Of a stretch of 64,000 bases of DNA, positions 62,989-64,000 are shown one piece after another; position 1 is the first letter of the stretch; each line of letters opens with the position of its first letter. This DNA comes from Mycobacterium sherrisii (GTDB taxonomy: Bacteria > Actinomycetota > Actinomycetes > Mycobacteriales > Mycobacteriaceae). The DNA is taken from NCBI RefSeq assembly GCF_002102355.1, contig NZ_LQPT01000028.1, positions 62,001 through 126,000 on the forward strand, read 5' to 3'. Below the pieces are notes generated by a model. The model worked only from the letters and a program-made list of their open reading frames with translations, searched no databases and was not told where the DNA came from. The position numbers and the translations under genes are program-made.

Positions 62989-63846
62989 GTGACTGAGCAT
63001 TTCACGCTCGGCTATATCGGCCTAGGCAACATGGGCGCCCCCATGGCGACAAAGATGACCGAATGGCCCGGTGGTGTAACGGTTTACGACATTCGCACCG
63101 AGGCGATGACGCCGCTGGCCGAGAAGGGTGCCAACCTGGCGGACAGTGTGGCGGACGTGGCCGCCGCCGACATCATCCACGTCACCGTGCTGGACGACAC
63201 CCAGGTGCGTGAGGTCGTCGGCGAGCTGGCGGTAACCGCCAAGCCCGGCACCGTCATTGCAATTCACTCGACCATCAGCGACACCACGGCCGTCGAGCTC
63301 GCGGCCGAGCTCAGGCCGCACGGCATTCATGTCGTGGACGCACCGGTCAGCGGCGGCGCCGCCGCGGCGGCCAAGGGCGAGCTCGCCACCATGGTGGGCG
63401 CCGAACGCGAGGTGTACGAACGGATCAAGCCGGCGTTCAAACATTGGGCGGCGGTGGTCGTCCATGCCGGCGAGCCGGGAGCCGGAACGCGAATGAAGCT
63501 GGCCCGCAACATGTTGACCTTCACCTCGTACGTCGCGGCGTGCGAAGCCATGAGACTGGCGGAGGCGGCGGGACTGGATCTGCAGGCGTTGGGCCGGGTG
63601 GTACGGCACACCGACGCACTCACCAGCGGGCCCGGCGCGATCATGGTGCGCGACAGCATGAAGGACCTCGAACCGGACAACTTCCTATACGAGCCGTTCT
63701 TGCACACCCGCGGCCTGGGGGAGAAGGATCTGAGTCTGGCCTTGGCGCTGGGCGAATCGGTGTCGGTCGACCTGCCGCTGGCCCGATTGGCCTATGACGG
63801 GCTGGCTGCCGGTCTCGGCGTGCCGCACACAGAGGGAGAGTCGTAA
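62989..63846 (+). CDS. beta-hydroxyacid dehydrogenase (Rv0770-like)
   Basis: A 285-aa 3-hydroxyisobutyrate dehydrogenase-family enzyme. GYIGLGNMGAPMATKM binds NAD, DAPVSGGAAAAAKGEL is the substrate loop and GAGTRMKLARNML carries the catalytic Lys. GTG 62989 has AGGAGCGGCGCAGG upstream. Its stop overlaps the next gene (TAATG). Oxidises a 3-hydroxy acid or related compound. Confidence 0.92.
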   Translation: MTEHFTLGYIGLGNMGAPMATKMTEWPGGVTVYDIRTEAMTPLAEKGANLADSVADVAAADIIHVTVLDDTQVREVVGELAVTAKPGTVIAIHSTISDTTAVELAAELRPHGIHVVDAPVSGGAAAAAKGELATMVGAEREVYERIKPAFKHWAAVVVHAGEPGAGTRMKLARNMLTFTSYVAACEAMRLAEAAGLDLQALGRVVRHTDALTSGPGAIMVRDSMKDLEPDNFLYEPFLHTRGLGEKDLSLALALGESVSVDLPLARLAYDGLAAGLGVPHTEGES

Positions 63847-64000
63847 TGGACGAACTACGCCGCAAGGGTCTCGAAAAAATGAACGAGGTCTACGGCTGGG
63901 AAATGCCCAATGTCGAGGGCGACGCCTACTTCGACCTGACCGTCGACCACTTGTTCGGCAGCATCTGGACGCGACCGGGGCTGTCGATGCGCGACAAGCG
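63846..64000 (+). CDS. carboxymuconolactone decarboxylase-family protein, 5' part
   Basis: ATG 63846 overlaps the previous stop. The visible 51 codons read MDELRRKGLEKMNEVYGWEM then DAYFDLTVDHLFGSIWTRPG, as in Rv0771 and other carboxymuconolactone decarboxylases. The gene runs off the window, so the CxxC/His active-site region cannot be seen. Confidence 0.82.
   Translation, partial: MDELRRKGLEKMNEVYGWEMPNVEGDAYFDLTVDHLFGSIWTRPGLSMRDK

Overview
The window is high-GC actinobacterial DNA and almost certainly comes from a non-tuberculous Mycobacterium. It carries the mce4 sterol-import operon with its yrbE permeases, the cholesterol side-chain genes fadD17, fadE26, fadE27, fadD19, echA19 and cyp142, an LpqH-type lipoprotein, phoP-phoR, and the cyp51 operon. 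Gene order and protein lengths match M. tuberculosis H37Rv from memory (Rv3521 back to Rv3484, then Rv0756c to Rv0771). I could not run any search. No PE/PPE genes, insertion sequences or CRISPR arrays were seen. In H37Rv the interval between the fadD17 and fadD19 genes is full of PE_PGRS genes; here it is a compact metabolic block.

Region 1 (about 1-17,000) is sterol side-chain catabolism. It holds the 5' end of a DUF35 gene, an F420-type oxidoreductase, an acetoacetate-decarboxylase-like gene, cyp142, a DUF559 gene, the divergent pair echA19/fadD19, and a kinase-amidohydrolase-TPP enzyme operon. An alpha/beta hydrolase and a beta-lactamase-fold hydrolase follow, then fadD17-fadE27-fadE26 divergent from fdxD-hsd4A. 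Near-perfect KstR-type palindromes (TNNAACNNGTTNNA) lie at 159, 1301, 5091 and 15508, with a one-mismatch version at 16808 before mce4, so import and degradation are probably derepressed together.

Region 2 (about 17,000-29,800) is the ten-gene mce4 operon (yrbE4A-yrbE4B-mce4A-F-mam4A-mam4B), converging on an exported protein, otsA and a 54-aa gene. Region 3 (about 29,900-34,200) has a crotonase-fold protein lacking both canonical catalytic glutamates, two SDR genes with a further KstR-type box, and a LytR-CpsA-Psr protein.

Region 4 (about 34,200-50,300) is accessory. It has small membrane proteins, a secreted S1 protease, an LpqH-family lipoprotein, a Pro/Thr-rich exported protein and an active-looking enoyl-CoA hydratase. 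A CysJ-like diflavin reductase sits directly behind a 19-bp iron-box palindrome. Next come an anti-sigma-type ATPase, several small exported proteins (one apparently frameshifted), and a PucR-type regulator divergent from an M20 amidohydrolase-MFS transporter-amidase operon. The region ends with a decayed C-terminal gene fragment, a translationally coupled small gene and a partial repeat of the tRNA 3' end, all packed against tRNA-Thr(TGT).

Region 5 (about 50,300-64,000) is the phoPR-cyp51 locus: a repeat protein, phoP-phoR, a HIT protein, an NTF2-fold protein, adhB, then a tightly overlapping leftward P450 operon (TetR regulator-cyp123-SDR-cyp51-ferredoxin-NTF2 protein) divergent from aldA-SDR-beta-hydroxyacid dehydrogenase-carboxymuconolactone decarboxylase. 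Two copies of GGACA-N2-TGTCC, one on the regulator start codon and one before aldA, look like its operators.

The best leads for something not described are the iron-box diflavin reductase, the PucR-linked amidohydrolase/MFS/amidase cluster, the tRNA-bounded toxin-like remnant, the glutamate-less crotonase, and the twin TetR operators.
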